A stretch of DNA of 64,000 nt from Bradyrhizobium erythrophlei. GTDB taxonomy: Bacteria; Pseudomonadota; Alphaproteobacteria; Rhizobiales; Xanthobacteraceae. The notes beneath the pieces were generated by a model, which made no database searches, was not told the DNA's origin, and saw only the letters and a list, made by a program, of their open reading frames with translations. A program made the position numbers and the translations under genes. Shown here piece by piece: positions 51,181 through 60,717 of this stretch. The stretch's first letter is position 1. Each line of letters opens with the position of its first letter. Where the stretch lies: contig NZ_LT670849.1 of NCBI RefSeq assembly GCF_900142985.1, positions 1,116,001 to 1,180,000 on the forward strand, written 5' to 3'.

Positions 51181-51311
51181 GCATTGCGAAATGCGTGTCA
51201 GGAGATAAACGCGAAACTCCCGAATTCGTAAATATGGCTTGATTTTGAATGGTGATGTCATGTAACACATATACCTGTGGTATAAGTCATTTTGTAACTT
51301 TTGTCACAAAA
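51181..51311. promoter_or_regulatory. Candidate operators between aceA and its divergent regulator
   Basis: Two short dyads stand out: GCATT-GCGA-AATGC (51181-51194), close to the aceA start, and the perfect TTTTGT-C-ACAAAA (51299-51311), nearer to the regulator. RamB-type regulators bind T/A-rich half-sites in such intergenic regions. The assignment is by position only. Confidence 0.35.
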
Positions 51312-51396
51312 CGACGTTTGGGACGCCTTTCGCGTGTAAAATTCCAGACAAGCGGCCCGACTTCGCTGGAAGTGCGGCCGCTACCAGGACGAGGCC

Positions 51397-52842
51397 ATGC
51401 CTGTGGATTCCGGAAAGAAACTGTTTGTCGGTCCCCGCTTCCGGCGGATCCGTCAGCAACTGGGGCTGTCGCAGACCCAGATCGCCGAAGGCCTCGGAAT
51501 CTCGCCGAGCTACATCAATCTGATCGAGCGGAACCAGCGCCCGGTCACGGCGCAGATCCTGCTGCGCCTTGCGGAAGCCTATGATCTCGACCTGCGCGAC
51601 CTCGCGACCGCCGACGAGGACCGTTTCTTCGCCGAACTGAACGAGATCTTTTCCGATCCGCTGTTCCGGCAGATCGAGCTTCCGAAACAGGAATTGCGCG
51701 ACCTCGCCGAACTCTGCCCCGGCGTGACGCACGCGCTGCAACGGCTCTATGCGGCCTATACCGAAGCACGCCGCGGCGAGACCATGGTCGCAGCCCAAAT
51801 GGCCGACCGCGACGAAGGCGCGCGCTTTGAGGCCAATCCGATCGAGCGCGTACGCGACCTGATCGAGGCCAACCGCAACTATTTTCCCGAACTCGAGACC
51901 GCGGCGGAAAACCTGCGTGACGAACTCAACGTGCCGGCAGAAGAACTGTTTGCCGCGCTCTCGGCGCGCTTGCGGGAAAAGCATTCGATTCTCACCCGCA
52001 TCATGCCGGTCGACGTCATGCGCGAGACGCTTCGCCGCTTCGATCGCCATCGCCGGCAACTTCTGATCTCCGAGCTCGTCGACAGCCCCGGGCGTTCGTT
52101 TCAGCTCGCCTTTCAGATCGGGCTTACCGAGTGCGCCGGCACGATCGAGACCATCATCGGCCGTGCCGGACCGCTGGACGATGCGCCGCGCCGGCTCTAC
52201 CGCATCACGCTTGCGAATTATTTCGCAGCCGCCGCGATGATGCCGTATCAGCTGTTTCAAACGGCGGCTGAAGCGCTCGGCTACGATCTCAACGTGCTGT
52301 CGCAGCGCTTCAACGCCGGCTTCGAGCAGGTCTGTCATCGCCTGACCACCTTGCAGCGGCCCAACGCGCGCGGCGTGCCGTTCTTCATGCTGCGCGTCGA
52401 CAATGCCGGCAATGTTTCAAAACGATTTTCTTCCGGCACCTTCCCGTTCTCGAAATTCGGCGGCACCTGTCCGCTGTGGAACGTGCATTCCACCTTCGAC
52501 ACGCCGGACCGCCTGCTGAGCCAGGTGATCGAATTGCCCGACGGCACGCGCTACTTTTCCATCGCGCAAACGGTGCGTCGCCCCGCGGCACCCTACGCGC
52601 AGGCACAGCCGCGTTTTGCGATCGGGCTGGGCTGCGAAATCCGGCACGCGACAAAGCTGGTTTATGCGAGCGGGCTCAATCTCGACACCTCGGAAGGCGC
52701 GCCGATCGGCGTCAATTGCCGGCTGTGTGAACGCGAGAATTGCAGCCAGCGCGCCGAGCCGCCGATCACCCGCACCCTGATCCTGGACGAGAACACGCGG
52801 CGTATGTCGTCGTTTGTCTTCTCCAACGCGCGGGAGTTGTGA
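51397..52842 (+). CDS. RamB/ScfR-type XRE-family transcriptional regulator of acyl-CoA metabolism
   Basis: The 481-residue protein has an N-terminal XRE helix-turn-helix (FRRIRQQLGLSQTQIAEGLGISPSYINLIERNQRP), a middle IrrE-like metallopeptidase-type (DUF955) region without a clear HExxH, and a C-terminal DUF2083 region with the Cys cluster VNCRLCERENCSQRAEPP. Family members regulate acetate and short-chain acyl-CoA genes including isocitrate lyase. The divergent aceA gene is the obvious target. Confidence 0.88.
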   Translation: MPVDSGKKLFVGPRFRRIRQQLGLSQTQIAEGLGISPSYINLIERNQRPVTAQILLRLAEAYDLDLRDLATADEDRFFAELNEIFSDPLFRQIELPKQELRDLAELCPGVTHALQRLYAAYTEARRGETMVAAQMADRDEGARFEANPIERVRDLIEANRNYFPELETAAENLRDELNVPAEELFAALSARLREKHSILTRIMPVDVMRETLRRFDRHRRQLLISELVDSPGRSFQLAFQIGLTECAGTIETIIGRAGPLDDAPRRLYRITLANYFAAAAMMPYQLFQTAAEALGYDLNVLSQRFNAGFEQVCHRLTTLQRPNARGVPFFMLRVDNAGNVSKRFSSGTFPFSKFGGTCPLWNVHSTFDTPDRLLSQVIELPDGTRYFSIAQTVRRPAAPYAQAQPRFAIGLGCEIRHATKLVYASGLNLDTSEGAPIGVNCRLCERENCSQRAEPPITRTLILDENTRRMSSFVFSNAREL

Positions 52843-52967
52843 GGCCATCGGCCCCAACGCGGCAACATCCGCTGGCAATCGTGGCAACGGTTGGCTAATC
52901 CGACGGAACCGTTATGGTGTCCCACGCCTTTTCCATTTCTTAGCCATCGAAAATCGGATACCCCGAC

Positions 52968-54194
52968 ATGCTCGTTTCGTTTTTTCCTCGCCCGAGGCTG
53001 TTCTTTTGGTCGGCCGTGATCTGGATCGCGCTAGCGATGGCGCTTTGGTACGGCTATGCGAGCAATCTGGTACCGGCGAAGGAGCCCGAAATCATTGGGG
53101 TGGCGCGGTTCTGGTCGGCGCCACAGCTGTGGTTCGATTTCTATTTCGCGCTTAGCGCCGCAACATTTGCCGGCCTCTGGATGATGCTTTCGCCGCATCC
53201 CTGGGCCCGCTGGTCGATTCTCGGCTCGGCGCTGATCCTGTTCACGTCTTACTTTCAGGTCCAGACCAGCGTGGCCCTGAACGAGTGGCGCGGACCATTT
53301 TATAACCTGGTCCAAAACGCGCTGACGCCCGCAACAAAAGGTACCGTCACGCGCGAAGAGTTGTACACCGGAACTCTGACGTTCTTCGCCATCGCCACGG
53401 TCTACATCGTGGTCGCCGTGCTGACGCGATTTTTCACTCAACATTACGTGTTCCGCTGGCGCACCGCGATGAACGATTATTATGTCGCGAACTGGCAGCG
53501 GCTGCGCACCATCGAGGGTGCCTCGCAACGCGTGCAGGAAGACACCATGCGGTTTGCAACCATCCTGGAAAGCCTGGGTGGCAACCTGATCGACTCAGTC
53601 TTGACGCTGATCGCCTTCCTGCCAGTGCTGTTAGTGTTATCAAAGAGCGTCACCGAACTGCCGCTGGTCGGCACCGTTCCTTATCCGCTTGTGATTGCTG
53701 CGGTGCTGTGGTCGGTGTTCGGCACCGGCCTTCTTGCGCTGATTGGAATTCGCTTGCCTGGAATCGAATTTCACAATCAACGGGTCGAAGCCGCTTACCG
53801 CAAAGAACTGGTGCTCGGCGAAGACGATACAGCACGCGCCGAGCCGCCGACACTGGCAGCACTGTTCGCCAATGTCCGCCGCAACTATTTCTGGCTTTAT
53901 CTGAATTACGTGTACTTCAATGTCGGCCGCTACTTTTATCTTCAGACTGACGCCATTTTCCCGACCGTGCTTCTCGTGCCGACCATCATCGCCGGTACAA
54001 TTACGCTCGGCCTGTATCAGCAGATCCTGGGTGCATTCAGGGAGGTGCGGCAGTCGTTCCAGTATCTCGTCAATTCCTGGAGCACCATTGTCGACCTGAT
54101 CTCGATCCAAAAGCGGCTGCGCGCCTTCGAGGCGACGCTTCACGGCGACCCATTGCCGCCGATCGAGTCGGAGGCCGAGCCGCAGTCATTGTAG
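52968..54194 (+). CDS. sbmA: SbmA/BacA-family peptide antibiotic transporter
   Basis: The 408-residue protein has about eight membrane helices and no ATPase domain. It contains the family signatures FRWRTAMNDYYVANWQRLRTIEGASQRVQEDTMRFA, RLPGIEFHNQRVEAAYRKELVLGEDD and FQYLVNSWSTIVDLISIQKRLRAFE. SbmA/BacA imports proline-rich or NCR-type peptides using the proton gradient; in rhizobia BacA-type proteins are needed for survival inside legume nodules. Bradyrhizobium also has BclA, which carries an ATPase domain; this one does not. Confidence 0.93.
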   Translation: MLVSFFPRPRLFFWSAVIWIALAMALWYGYASNLVPAKEPEIIGVARFWSAPQLWFDFYFALSAATFAGLWMMLSPHPWARWSILGSALILFTSYFQVQTSVALNEWRGPFYNLVQNALTPATKGTVTREELYTGTLTFFAIATVYIVVAVLTRFFTQHYVFRWRTAMNDYYVANWQRLRTIEGASQRVQEDTMRFATILESLGGNLIDSVLTLIAFLPVLLVLSKSVTELPLVGTVPYPLVIAAVLWSVFGTGLLALIGIRLPGIEFHNQRVEAAYRKELVLGEDDTARAEPPTLAALFANVRRNYFWLYLNYVYFNVGRYFYLQTDAIFPTVLLVPTIIAGTITLGLYQQILGAFREVRQSFQYLVNSWSTIVDLISIQKRLRAFEATLHGDPLPPIESEAEPQSL

Positions 54195-54219
54195 GGACCT
54201 TCGAACGGAGGAAATTTCG

Positions 54220-54495
54220 ATGAGAAAGCAAATCCTCGCGACCGCGGCCGTGCTGGTGCTTGCCATCGGTGCAACGACCAGCGCCATGGCCTCCAGCCAC
54301 AAGGCCGGGCATGGCGCCCGTCACGCCAGAAATTCCCACACCGTCCGCAACGCTGAGAGTTGGCGGCAAGGCGATACGAGCTACCGCGGTGGCTTCATCG
54401 ACCTCGGCCCGCTCGGCATCACGGCCGCTTGCGGCTCCTATCGCTCCAAACACTATTGCGGCCAGGGCTATTCCGTGTCCGCCTGGTCCTATTGA
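54220..54495 (+). CDS. Small exported protein, Cys-paired
   Basis: The 91-residue protein has a signal peptide (LATAAVLVLAIGATTSAMA) and a mature region rich in His, Arg and Ser (HKAGHGARHARNSH) with two cysteines (AACGSYRSKHYCGQG). ACGGAGG precedes the ATG. Function unknown. It starts 25 bp after sbmA, so co-transcription with the transporter is possible. Confidence 0.7.
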   Translation: MRKQILATAAVLVLAIGATTSAMASSHKAGHGARHARNSHTVRNAESWRQGDTSYRGGFIDLGPLGITAACGSYRSKHYCGQGYSVSAWSY

Positions 54496-54565
54496 GAGCC
54501 GTCCCGGATTTCTGAAATTACAAAAGCCCGCCCGAGAACATGGCCATGCCATCTCGCTCTGTGGA

Positions 54566-55405
54566 TCATTTCATTCCGCCGCCGCTGAGCGCACGCGCGT
54601 CATTGTTGGCACGTTGGCTGCTGCGCGTGACGCCGGGACCTGCGAATACAGCTCCGTGAGATGTTGCGGCAAGGCCCGGTTCACCGCCGTTGAGCTTCGA
54701 ATAAAGCGAACGATCTTTCGCCGCCATGTCAAAATGTGCCTGCTGCTCCGCCGTAGGTGCTAGATGCGTGCCGCGAGCCAGCATCTCCTGCTCCGGAGTC
54801 GGTCGCGCCTTCGCGCCGCGCTTGCCGCCATTGAAACTCACGTGCACAGCATCGTCGTCGTGTGCAACAGGCTGATTGTAGTCGTGAGCGATTCTGAGAG
54901 ATCCAAAATTGTTGACGGCGCTATTATAGAAGAACGAACCGTTGTCCCAGCGACCGCCCTGGTATCCATTACCCCCGTAGCCGTAGCCGTAATCGATGCC
55001 TCCATAAAAGCCGACCGCCTCGGCCCAATAACCGTCGTGAAAAACATAACCGTCATCGACGCGGCTCCAGTACGGCGGCGTCCAAAGCAACCCCGCGCGC
55101 GGCGGCTTCACCCACGTTCCGGGTACCCAATAATAATCGCGAATATCGTCGCGCCGGGCCCAAAAGCCGGGCATCCAGAGATAGCCCTCTTCGGGGATGG
55201 CCGGTTGGGCATAGGAGGGAAGCGGTGGCGGCGTTGACGTAACCATGTGCGCCGAGTTCGGCGGACGCGGCTGAAAGTGCGGAGGCACTTGCAAAAATCC
55301 GGGGTTCGGAAAATTCGAATCCGCCATTGAATTCGCGGATTGTGCCAACGCACAAGGTCCGCTTATCAGGGAGAGCGAAACCAGACCGGCCGCCAACTTG
55401 CGCAT
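54566..55405 (-). CDS. Exported YXWGXW/BBP7-like repeat protein
   Basis: The 279-residue protein has a signal peptide (LAAGLVSLSLISGPCALA) and Trp/Tyr-rich repeats in the middle: GYLWMPGFWARR, YYWVPGTWVKPP, LLWTPPYWS, FHDGYWAEA. The Y-x-W-x-P-G-x-W units recall the YXWGXW family. A flexible C-terminus follows (KARPTPEQEMLARGTHLAPT). Probably a cell-envelope protein. ATG at 55405 chosen because the signal peptide begins there. Confidence 0.72.
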   Translation of the reverse strand: MRKLAAGLVSLSLISGPCALAQSANSMADSNFPNPGFLQVPPHFQPRPPNSAHMVTSTPPPLPSYAQPAIPEEGYLWMPGFWARRDDIRDYYWVPGTWVKPPRAGLLWTPPYWSRVDDGYVFHDGYWAEAVGFYGGIDYGYGYGGNGYQGGRWDNGSFFYNSAVNNFGSLRIAHDYNQPVAHDDDAVHVSFNGGKRGAKARPTPEQEMLARGTHLAPTAEQQAHFDMAAKDRSLYSKLNGGEPGLAATSHGAVFAGPGVTRSSQRANNDARALSGGGMK

Positions 55406-55578
55406 ATCTTGTCCGACCATCACACGCGGCGCCGTGTATTGGGGCGCACCGAGCATAACGTGCCTTTGACGCTTCCGTTTGAGCGCCCGCTCCTAAAATA
55501 ATTTTGAACCATAGAAGCAGCGGCGCTCGAACGGTGCTACTGGAATAACTTCCAAACAGCGCCATTAACGGTATTTCT

Positions 55579-56907
55579 ATGCAAATGTCTTCAAGGCCTT
55601 CCTTCCTGCTCTGCACAATCGGGCTTGTGATTCTTGCAAAGGCGGCATGGGCGCAAGACGCCTTGCAGGGATTCTCCGCGCCGCCACGCACCGCACCAAT
55701 ACGCGCCGCGCCCGTTCCGCGCGCCGCCAGTTGCCATAACGGCGCGAGCTTCGACCGTTTTCTCGCCGATCTGAAACAACAGGCGCTCGCCGCGGGCGTC
55801 TCGCAGCGCGCGATCGGCGAAGCCTCACCCTACCTCGTCTACGACCAGGGCATCGTCAATCGCGACCGCGGCCAGCGCGTGTTCGGTCAGGTCTTCACCG
55901 AGTTCTCCGGCCGCATGGCCGCGCCCTACCGCATGCAGCAGGGCCAGGCGCACATCAAAACCTATGCCGCTGCGTTTGCGCGCGCCGAGAAGGAATATGG
56001 CGTGCCGCCGGCCGTGATCGCGGCGTTCTGGGGACTTGAAAGCGATTTCGGCGCCAACATGGGCAACCTGCCGACGCTGCGCTCGCTGGTGTCGCTCGCC
56101 TACGATTGCCGGCGCACCGAGCGTTTCGCGGGCGAGACCATCGCGGCGCTCAAGATTGTCGATCGCGGCGATCTCTCGCCCGGTGAAATGATCGGCTCCT
56201 GGGCCGGTGAACTCGGCCAGACGCAATTTCTGCCAACGCATTATTTCAACTATGCCGTGGATTACGGCGGCCGGCGCAATCTGCTCAGCAGCCCTGAGGA
56301 CGTGATCGGTTCGACGGCGAACTATATCGCCACCGGACTGAAATGGCGGCGCGGCGAACCCTGGTTGCAGGAAGTCCGCGTGACGACATCAGCGAATTTC
56401 CCGTGGGATCAGGCCGACCTTACGATTCGTCTGCCGCGCTCGAAATGGGCGCAGCTTGGCGTCAAATATCCGGATGGCCGGCCGCTGCCCGACGACGATA
56501 TGCCGGCCTCGCTGCTTCTGCCGATGGGCCGCAACGGGCCGGCGTTCCTCGCCTATGCCAATTTCGCCGCCTACACCGAATGGAATAACTCGCTGATCTA
56601 TTCGACGACCGCCGGCTATCTCGCCACCCGCATCGCGGGTGCGCCACCGATGCTGCGGCCGAGCGCGCCGGTGGCGCAGTTGCCTGTGAACGAATTGCGC
56701 GAGCTACAGCAATTGTTGGTGCGCGCAGGCTATGACGTCGGCAAGATCGACGGCGTGATGGGTCAGCAGAGCCGCAGTGCCGTGAAGGCGATGCAAATGA
56801 AGTTCGGCCTCCCGGCAGACTCCTGGCCGACGGCCGAATTGCTGGCGCGGATGCGGGGGCCCCGTGCGCAGCCCGCGACGGCCGCGTCTATGCCGCTGCC
56901 AAGATAA
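55579..56907 (+). CDS. Lytic murein transglycosylase (MltB-type) with peptidoglycan-binding domain
   Basis: The 442-residue protein has a signal peptide (to about 26), a MltB-like SLT domain (AAFWGLESDFGANMGNLPTLRSL with the catalytic Glu, then SWAGELGQTQFLPTHYFNYAVD and SSPEDVIGSTANYIA) and a C-terminal peptidoglycan-binding domain (LQQLLVRAGYDVGKIDGVMGQQSRSAVKAMQ). It cleaves glycan strands in the periplasm. Confidence 0.94.
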   Translation: MQMSSRPSFLLCTIGLVILAKAAWAQDALQGFSAPPRTAPIRAAPVPRAASCHNGASFDRFLADLKQQALAAGVSQRAIGEASPYLVYDQGIVNRDRGQRVFGQVFTEFSGRMAAPYRMQQGQAHIKTYAAAFARAEKEYGVPPAVIAAFWGLESDFGANMGNLPTLRSLVSLAYDCRRTERFAGETIAALKIVDRGDLSPGEMIGSWAGELGQTQFLPTHYFNYAVDYGGRRNLLSSPEDVIGSTANYIATGLKWRRGEPWLQEVRVTTSANFPWDQADLTIRLPRSKWAQLGVKYPDGRPLPDDDMPASLLLPMGRNGPAFLAYANFAAYTEWNNSLIYSTTAGYLATRIAGAPPMLRPSAPVAQLPVNELRELQQLLVRAGYDVGKIDGVMGQQSRSAVKAMQMKFGLPADSWPTAELLARMRGPRAQPATAASMPLPR

Positions 56908-57015
56908 TATCTGGCCAGGTTTTGGCTCGAAGAGAGTTGTAATATTCCAAGGGTCATCCCATCTGTGGCACACGCCGTTCGGCGCCAGAAAATCCATGCC
57001 ACGAAAGAGCATCAC

Positions 57016-57519
57016 ATGTCCTTTTACGACGCCTCCGTCCCCGCATTCCTCCAGATCCTCGGCAGCCTGTCGGGCATTCTCGCCAAAGCGGAGGCGCACT
57101 GCGCCGCAAAAAACATCCAGCCCGACGTGCTGTTGAGCGCGCGGCTCTATCCGGACATGCTGCCGCTGTCGAAGCAGATCCAGCTGGCGTGCGATTTCTC
57201 GGCCAAGGGCTGCGCCCGCCTCGCCCACGTCGACGTGCCCTCGACGCCCGATACCGAGAAGACGTTCGGCGAATTGCGCCAGCGGCTGGCCAACACCATC
57301 GACTACATCAAGAAATTCACCCCGGCCCAGTTTGAAGGCGGCAACAGCAAAGAGGTCACCTTCCCGATCGGCGCCGACAAAACCCTGACGCTGAAAGGCC
57401 AGGAATTCCTCAACCGCTTTGCCTTCCCGAATTTCTACTTCCATGCCTCGATCGCCCACGGCATCCTGCGCCACAATGGTGTCGAGATCGGCAAGCGCGA
57501 TTTTCTTGGCGTCGCTTGA
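57016..57519 (+). CDS. DUF1993 domain protein
   Basis: The 167-residue protein is a DUF1993 helical bundle: FYDASVPAFLQILGSLSGILAKAEAHCA, ARLYPDMLPLSKQIQLACDFSAKG and the C-terminal FHASIAHGILRHNGVEIGKRDFLG. The fold is related to DinB-like bundles but the function is unknown. The start at 57016 has AAAGAGC about nine bases upstream. Confidence 0.9.
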   Translation: MSFYDASVPAFLQILGSLSGILAKAEAHCAAKNIQPDVLLSARLYPDMLPLSKQIQLACDFSAKGCARLAHVDVPSTPDTEKTFGELRQRLANTIDYIKKFTPAQFEGGNSKEVTFPIGADKTLTLKGQEFLNRFAFPNFYFHASIAHGILRHNGVEIGKRDFLGVA

Positions 57520-57541
57520 CCGAGTGATCTCTGCCAAAAAG

Positions 57542-57583
57542 GGCGCCGGAAGAAGAATGGATGTGTCTTCCGGAGCCTGTTTC
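57542..57583 (+). terminator. Possible intrinsic terminator after the DUF1993 gene
   Basis: CCGGAAGA (57546-57553) pairs with TCTTCCGG (57566-57573), extended by GGC / GCC with one mismatch, followed by TGTTTC. The T run is short. Confidence 0.45.
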
Positions 57584-57698
57584 AAGCAAATCATACCGTC
57601 TAGCGATTTCGTGATCGTGGTCGGCTTGCCATGGCCTGCCGCAATGCACACGTCGAGTTGATTCCCGCCGCTCCTCTTAACCCTCCGAGATCACCCAA

Positions 57699-58796
57699 AT
57701 GAGCACGTCCAAACTTCTCGAACCGTTCAAGCTTGGTCCGATCACGCTTCCCAACCGCTTTGCCATGGCCCCTTTGACCCGTAACCGCGCCGTGGCAGGC
57801 TTGGTGCCCAATGCGCTCGCGATTGAATATTATGGACAGCGGGCCTCCGCCGGACTGCTGATCTCGGAAGCCACACAAGTCTCGCAGCAGGGCCAGGGCT
57901 ACCAGGACACGCCCGGCATTTATTCGAAAGAGCAGATTGCCGGATGGCGCAAGGTCACCGACCGCGTGCACGCCAAGGGCGGTCATATCTTCCTTCAGCT
58001 CTGGCATGTCGGCCGCATCTCCCACACCTCGCTTCAACCGAAAGGCGGCGCGCCGGTTGCCCCGTCGGCGATCCGCGCCAATACCAAGACCTTCGTCGGC
58101 GGCACCTTTGCCGACGTATCCGAGCCGCGGGCGCTCGAATTGTCCGAAATTCCCGGCATCATCGATGACTTCAAAAAAGGTGCAGCGAATGCGATCGCAG
58201 CCGGCTTCGATGGCGTCGAGATCCATGGTGCCAACGGATACCTGCTCGATCAGTTCGCCAAGGACGGCGCCAACAAGCGCACTGATGCTTACGGCGGTTC
58301 GATTGAGAACCGCGCGAAGCTGATGTTAGAGGTGTCCAAGGCGGTGGTCGCTGAGGTCGGCGCCGAGCGCACCGGCATCCGCATCTCTCCGGTGACGCCG
58401 GCCAACGACGTCTCCGACTCCAATCCGCAGCCGCTGTTCGACCACATCGTCGACCACCTCAATGTGCTGAAGCTCGTCTATATCCACGTCATCGAAGGCG
58501 CGACCGGCGGCCCGCGCGACGTCGCACCGTTCGACTATCGCTCGTTGCGCAACCGTTTCAAGGGCGCCTACATCGCCAACAACGGTTACGACTTCGAACT
58601 CGCCAACAAGGTACTGTCGGCCAACGAGGCGGACCTGATCGCCTTCGGGAAGCTGTTCATTTCCAATCCGGATCTCGTCGAGCGTTTCAAGCGCGGTGCG
58701 TCGCTCAATGCGTTCGACAAGAACACCTTCTATGGCGGCGGCGCCAAGGGATATACGGATTATCCGGCGCTCGAATCCGCCGACGCTGCGGAGTGA
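57699..58796 (+). CDS. Old yellow enzyme-family alkene reductase (NemA-like)
   Basis: The 365-residue FMN-dependent ene-reductase reduces activated C=C bonds with NAD(P)H. Motifs: FKLGPITLPNRFAMAPLTRNRA, LQLWHVGRISH, the active-site helix AIAAGFDGVEIHGANGYLLDQFAKDG, YGGSIENRAKL, and FISNPDLVERF. The HGAN pair supplies the usual His/Asn substrate ligands. It ends convergent with the cyclase gene. Confidence 0.93.
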   Translation: MSTSKLLEPFKLGPITLPNRFAMAPLTRNRAVAGLVPNALAIEYYGQRASAGLLISEATQVSQQGQGYQDTPGIYSKEQIAGWRKVTDRVHAKGGHIFLQLWHVGRISHTSLQPKGGAPVAPSAIRANTKTFVGGTFADVSEPRALELSEIPGIIDDFKKGAANAIAAGFDGVEIHGANGYLLDQFAKDGANKRTDAYGGSIENRAKLMLEVSKAVVAEVGAERTGIRISPVTPANDVSDSNPQPLFDHIVDHLNVLKLVYIHVIEGATGGPRDVAPFDYRSLRNRFKGAYIANNGYDFELANKVLSANEADLIAFGKLFISNPDLVERFKRGASLNAFDKNTFYGGGAKGYTDYPALESADAAE

Positions 58797-58797
58797 C

Positions 58798-58849
58798 ATA
58801 AAAAATCGGGGCCAGCGTCTGGCATTGTCTATGCCGGCTGGTCCCGATT
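58798..58849 (-). terminator. Intrinsic terminator of the FecR-cyclase operon (minus), possibly bidirectional
   Basis: A 13-bp stem (AATCGGGGCCAGC / GCTGGTCCCGATT, one G:T) encloses a 20-nt loop and is followed on the minus strand by six T. It overlaps the last codons of the cyclase gene. Confidence 0.8.
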
Positions 58850-60712
58850 GCCGCTTGTGCTGCGCCATAGCCAGATCACAAGAGATCCGGAGCGACCGCG
58901 AATCCGGGTTTCTTCCGGCCCAACCAGATCACCTGACTTGAACAAGGCGCAGTCTCGCCCCGAGGCGCGAAGCAATTCGTCGCTCACCGCAAGTTCCGCG
59001 CCGTGACTTGCCGCCACTTCCATCAGCCGGCTCGCCACGTTGACGGTGTCTCCTGTCGCCGTGATGTGTTGATAACTTCTGCCGCCGAGCCTCGAGGCAA
59101 CGATCAAACCGAAATGACCGCCGACCTTGAATCCAAGATTCGACGGGGTCGTAAGCCGCAGCGAGACGAGCCAGAGCCCGACGCTGTTGCAAAGGTTCAC
59201 CGCACACTGCGCCGCCCTCGCCGCATCGTCCGTTGCCGGCGCAGGCAAGCCGAACAAGATCATCGCACCATCGCCTTGAAAACTGGTGATCATGCCGCCG
59301 CAGGCGATTGCTTCCCGGTCGACGATAGCGTGAAATTCTTTCAACAGATCGCGCGTTCTGTCCGGACCGAGCGCTTCACTCAGTGATGTGAAGCCGGACA
59401 GATCGACAAAGACGATCGCCGCATTCTGGCGTACCGGCTCTGCGAGAAAGTTCGGATCCCGAGCGAGCCAGTTCTGGATGGCGGGCGCCTGAAACTGTTC
59501 CAGCAATTCGTTCCTGGCCGCAAAATATTGCGCCTGGCGCCTCCCCGACCACAGTTGCAGCGATGCGAAAAGAACCACCGGTACCGCGGCAGCGGCGACG
59601 GGGACAGCCGCGCTCATAACGATACCGGACGAAAATGCCAGGAAATTCCCCGCGGCCCAGTTCAGACCGACGACGGCTGCGAGAATAAGCCCCACAGCAC
59701 TGCGCCGCCAGGCAAGCAGCCCGACAAGAATCGCCGGAAACAAGACAGCAACAATGCCGTCCGCAATCCGAACCGAACGGTCCCGCAACGGACCATCGCC
59801 GGCGAGCAAGTGGGTGATCGCCGTCGAGATGACTTCCACGCCCGGCATCAACCGGTCAAATGGGCTGGAAAAGAAATCGCTGCCGCCGCTGACGGTCGCG
59901 CCCACAACGACGATCCGGTTTCGAATATCATCGGCCGATATCTCGCCGGCGAGCACGGATGCCGCGCTCACAGTCCGGATCGTCCGCCGCGGCCCATAGA
60001 ATGTAATGGGCAAGGTATGATCGAGATCCGTCGATACCGAACGTTGCCCCAACGTCAGACGGTCCGGCTCAATGGTGGGTTCTCGTCCGACGGCCAGCGC
60101 GGCGACGCGCAACGGAAACGACAGCTCGACCCTGTCAGCCGTGCGAAACAGCATCGGAACGGATCGGGGCGTACCAGCCTGGTCGGTCGCCACGTTGACG
60201 ACGCCGATACTGGCATGATCGGCGAATCTCTTCAGCGGCAGCAGGAATCTTTCAGCCGCCGGCAACCGGGCAAGAGGTCCCTCGTCCTGTTCTGAAGAGA
60301 TCGACTGCGTAGCTTCCGGAAAGATCGCAGCAGCAGCAATGACGGCCGGGCGCACCGATAGCGATTTCGCCAGAGCCTCATCGGCATCCGCCGCGCCGTT
60401 GTCGACCAGAAGCAGATCGACGGCGATGACCTTTGGTTCAAGCCGTGCGATCGCTTCAACGATCCTGGCAAGGTCGGTTCGGGGCAGCGGGTAAAGCCCG
60501 CGTAACTTCACGATGTCGTCGTCGATGGCGACAATGGTCACAAGATCAGGCGGCACCCTTTTGCCACGGGCGAGCGTCCTGATATCGATCGTTGCGGAGT
60601 CGATCCGATCAAGAAATCGCAGGCCTCCGCGGCTGTGCTCGAAATAGATGCCAAACCCCCAGATCGCTGCCAACGCCACGGCAATCAAAGTCTGGAGATG
60701 GCGGCCGGTCAT
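58829..60712 (-). CDS. CHASE2-domain class III nucleotidyl cyclase
   Basis: The 627-residue protein has a first membrane helix, a periplasmic CHASE2 sensor (about 30-310; FLDRIDSATIDIRTLAR, VAIDDDIVKLRG, GAADADEALAKSL), three membrane helices (about 320-405) and a cyclase domain (about 440-600). Metal Asp residues are in FVDLSGFTSL and FQGDGAMILFG; the TGDTVNVASRLMEVA motif with Asn and Arg is intact. The Lys that normally selects adenine (K-x-x-G-D) is Ser here (SFQGD), so product specificity is uncertain. ATG at 60712, 5 bp after the FecR stop. Confidence 0.9.
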   Translation of the reverse strand: MTGRHLQTLIAVALAAIWGFGIYFEHSRGGLRFLDRIDSATIDIRTLARGKRVPPDLVTIVAIDDDIVKLRGLYPLPRTDLARIVEAIARLEPKVIAVDLLLVDNGAADADEALAKSLSVRPAVIAAAAIFPEATQSISSEQDEGPLARLPAAERFLLPLKRFADHASIGVVNVATDQAGTPRSVPMLFRTADRVELSFPLRVAALAVGREPTIEPDRLTLGQRSVSTDLDHTLPITFYGPRRTIRTVSAASVLAGEISADDIRNRIVVVGATVSGGSDFFSSPFDRLMPGVEVISTAITHLLAGDGPLRDRSVRIADGIVAVLFPAILVGLLAWRRSAVGLILAAVVGLNWAAGNFLAFSSGIVMSAAVPVAAAAVPVVLFASLQLWSGRRQAQYFAARNELLEQFQAPAIQNWLARDPNFLAEPVRQNAAIVFVDLSGFTSLSEALGPDRTRDLLKEFHAIVDREAIACGGMITSFQGDGAMILFGLPAPATDDAARAAQCAVNLCNSVGLWLVSLRLTTPSNLGFKVGGHFGLIVASRLGGRSYQHITATGDTVNVASRLMEVAASHGAELAVSDELLRASGRDCALFKSGDLVGPEETRIRGRSGSLVIWLWRSTSGNRDQPA

Positions 60713-60717
60713 CTGAC

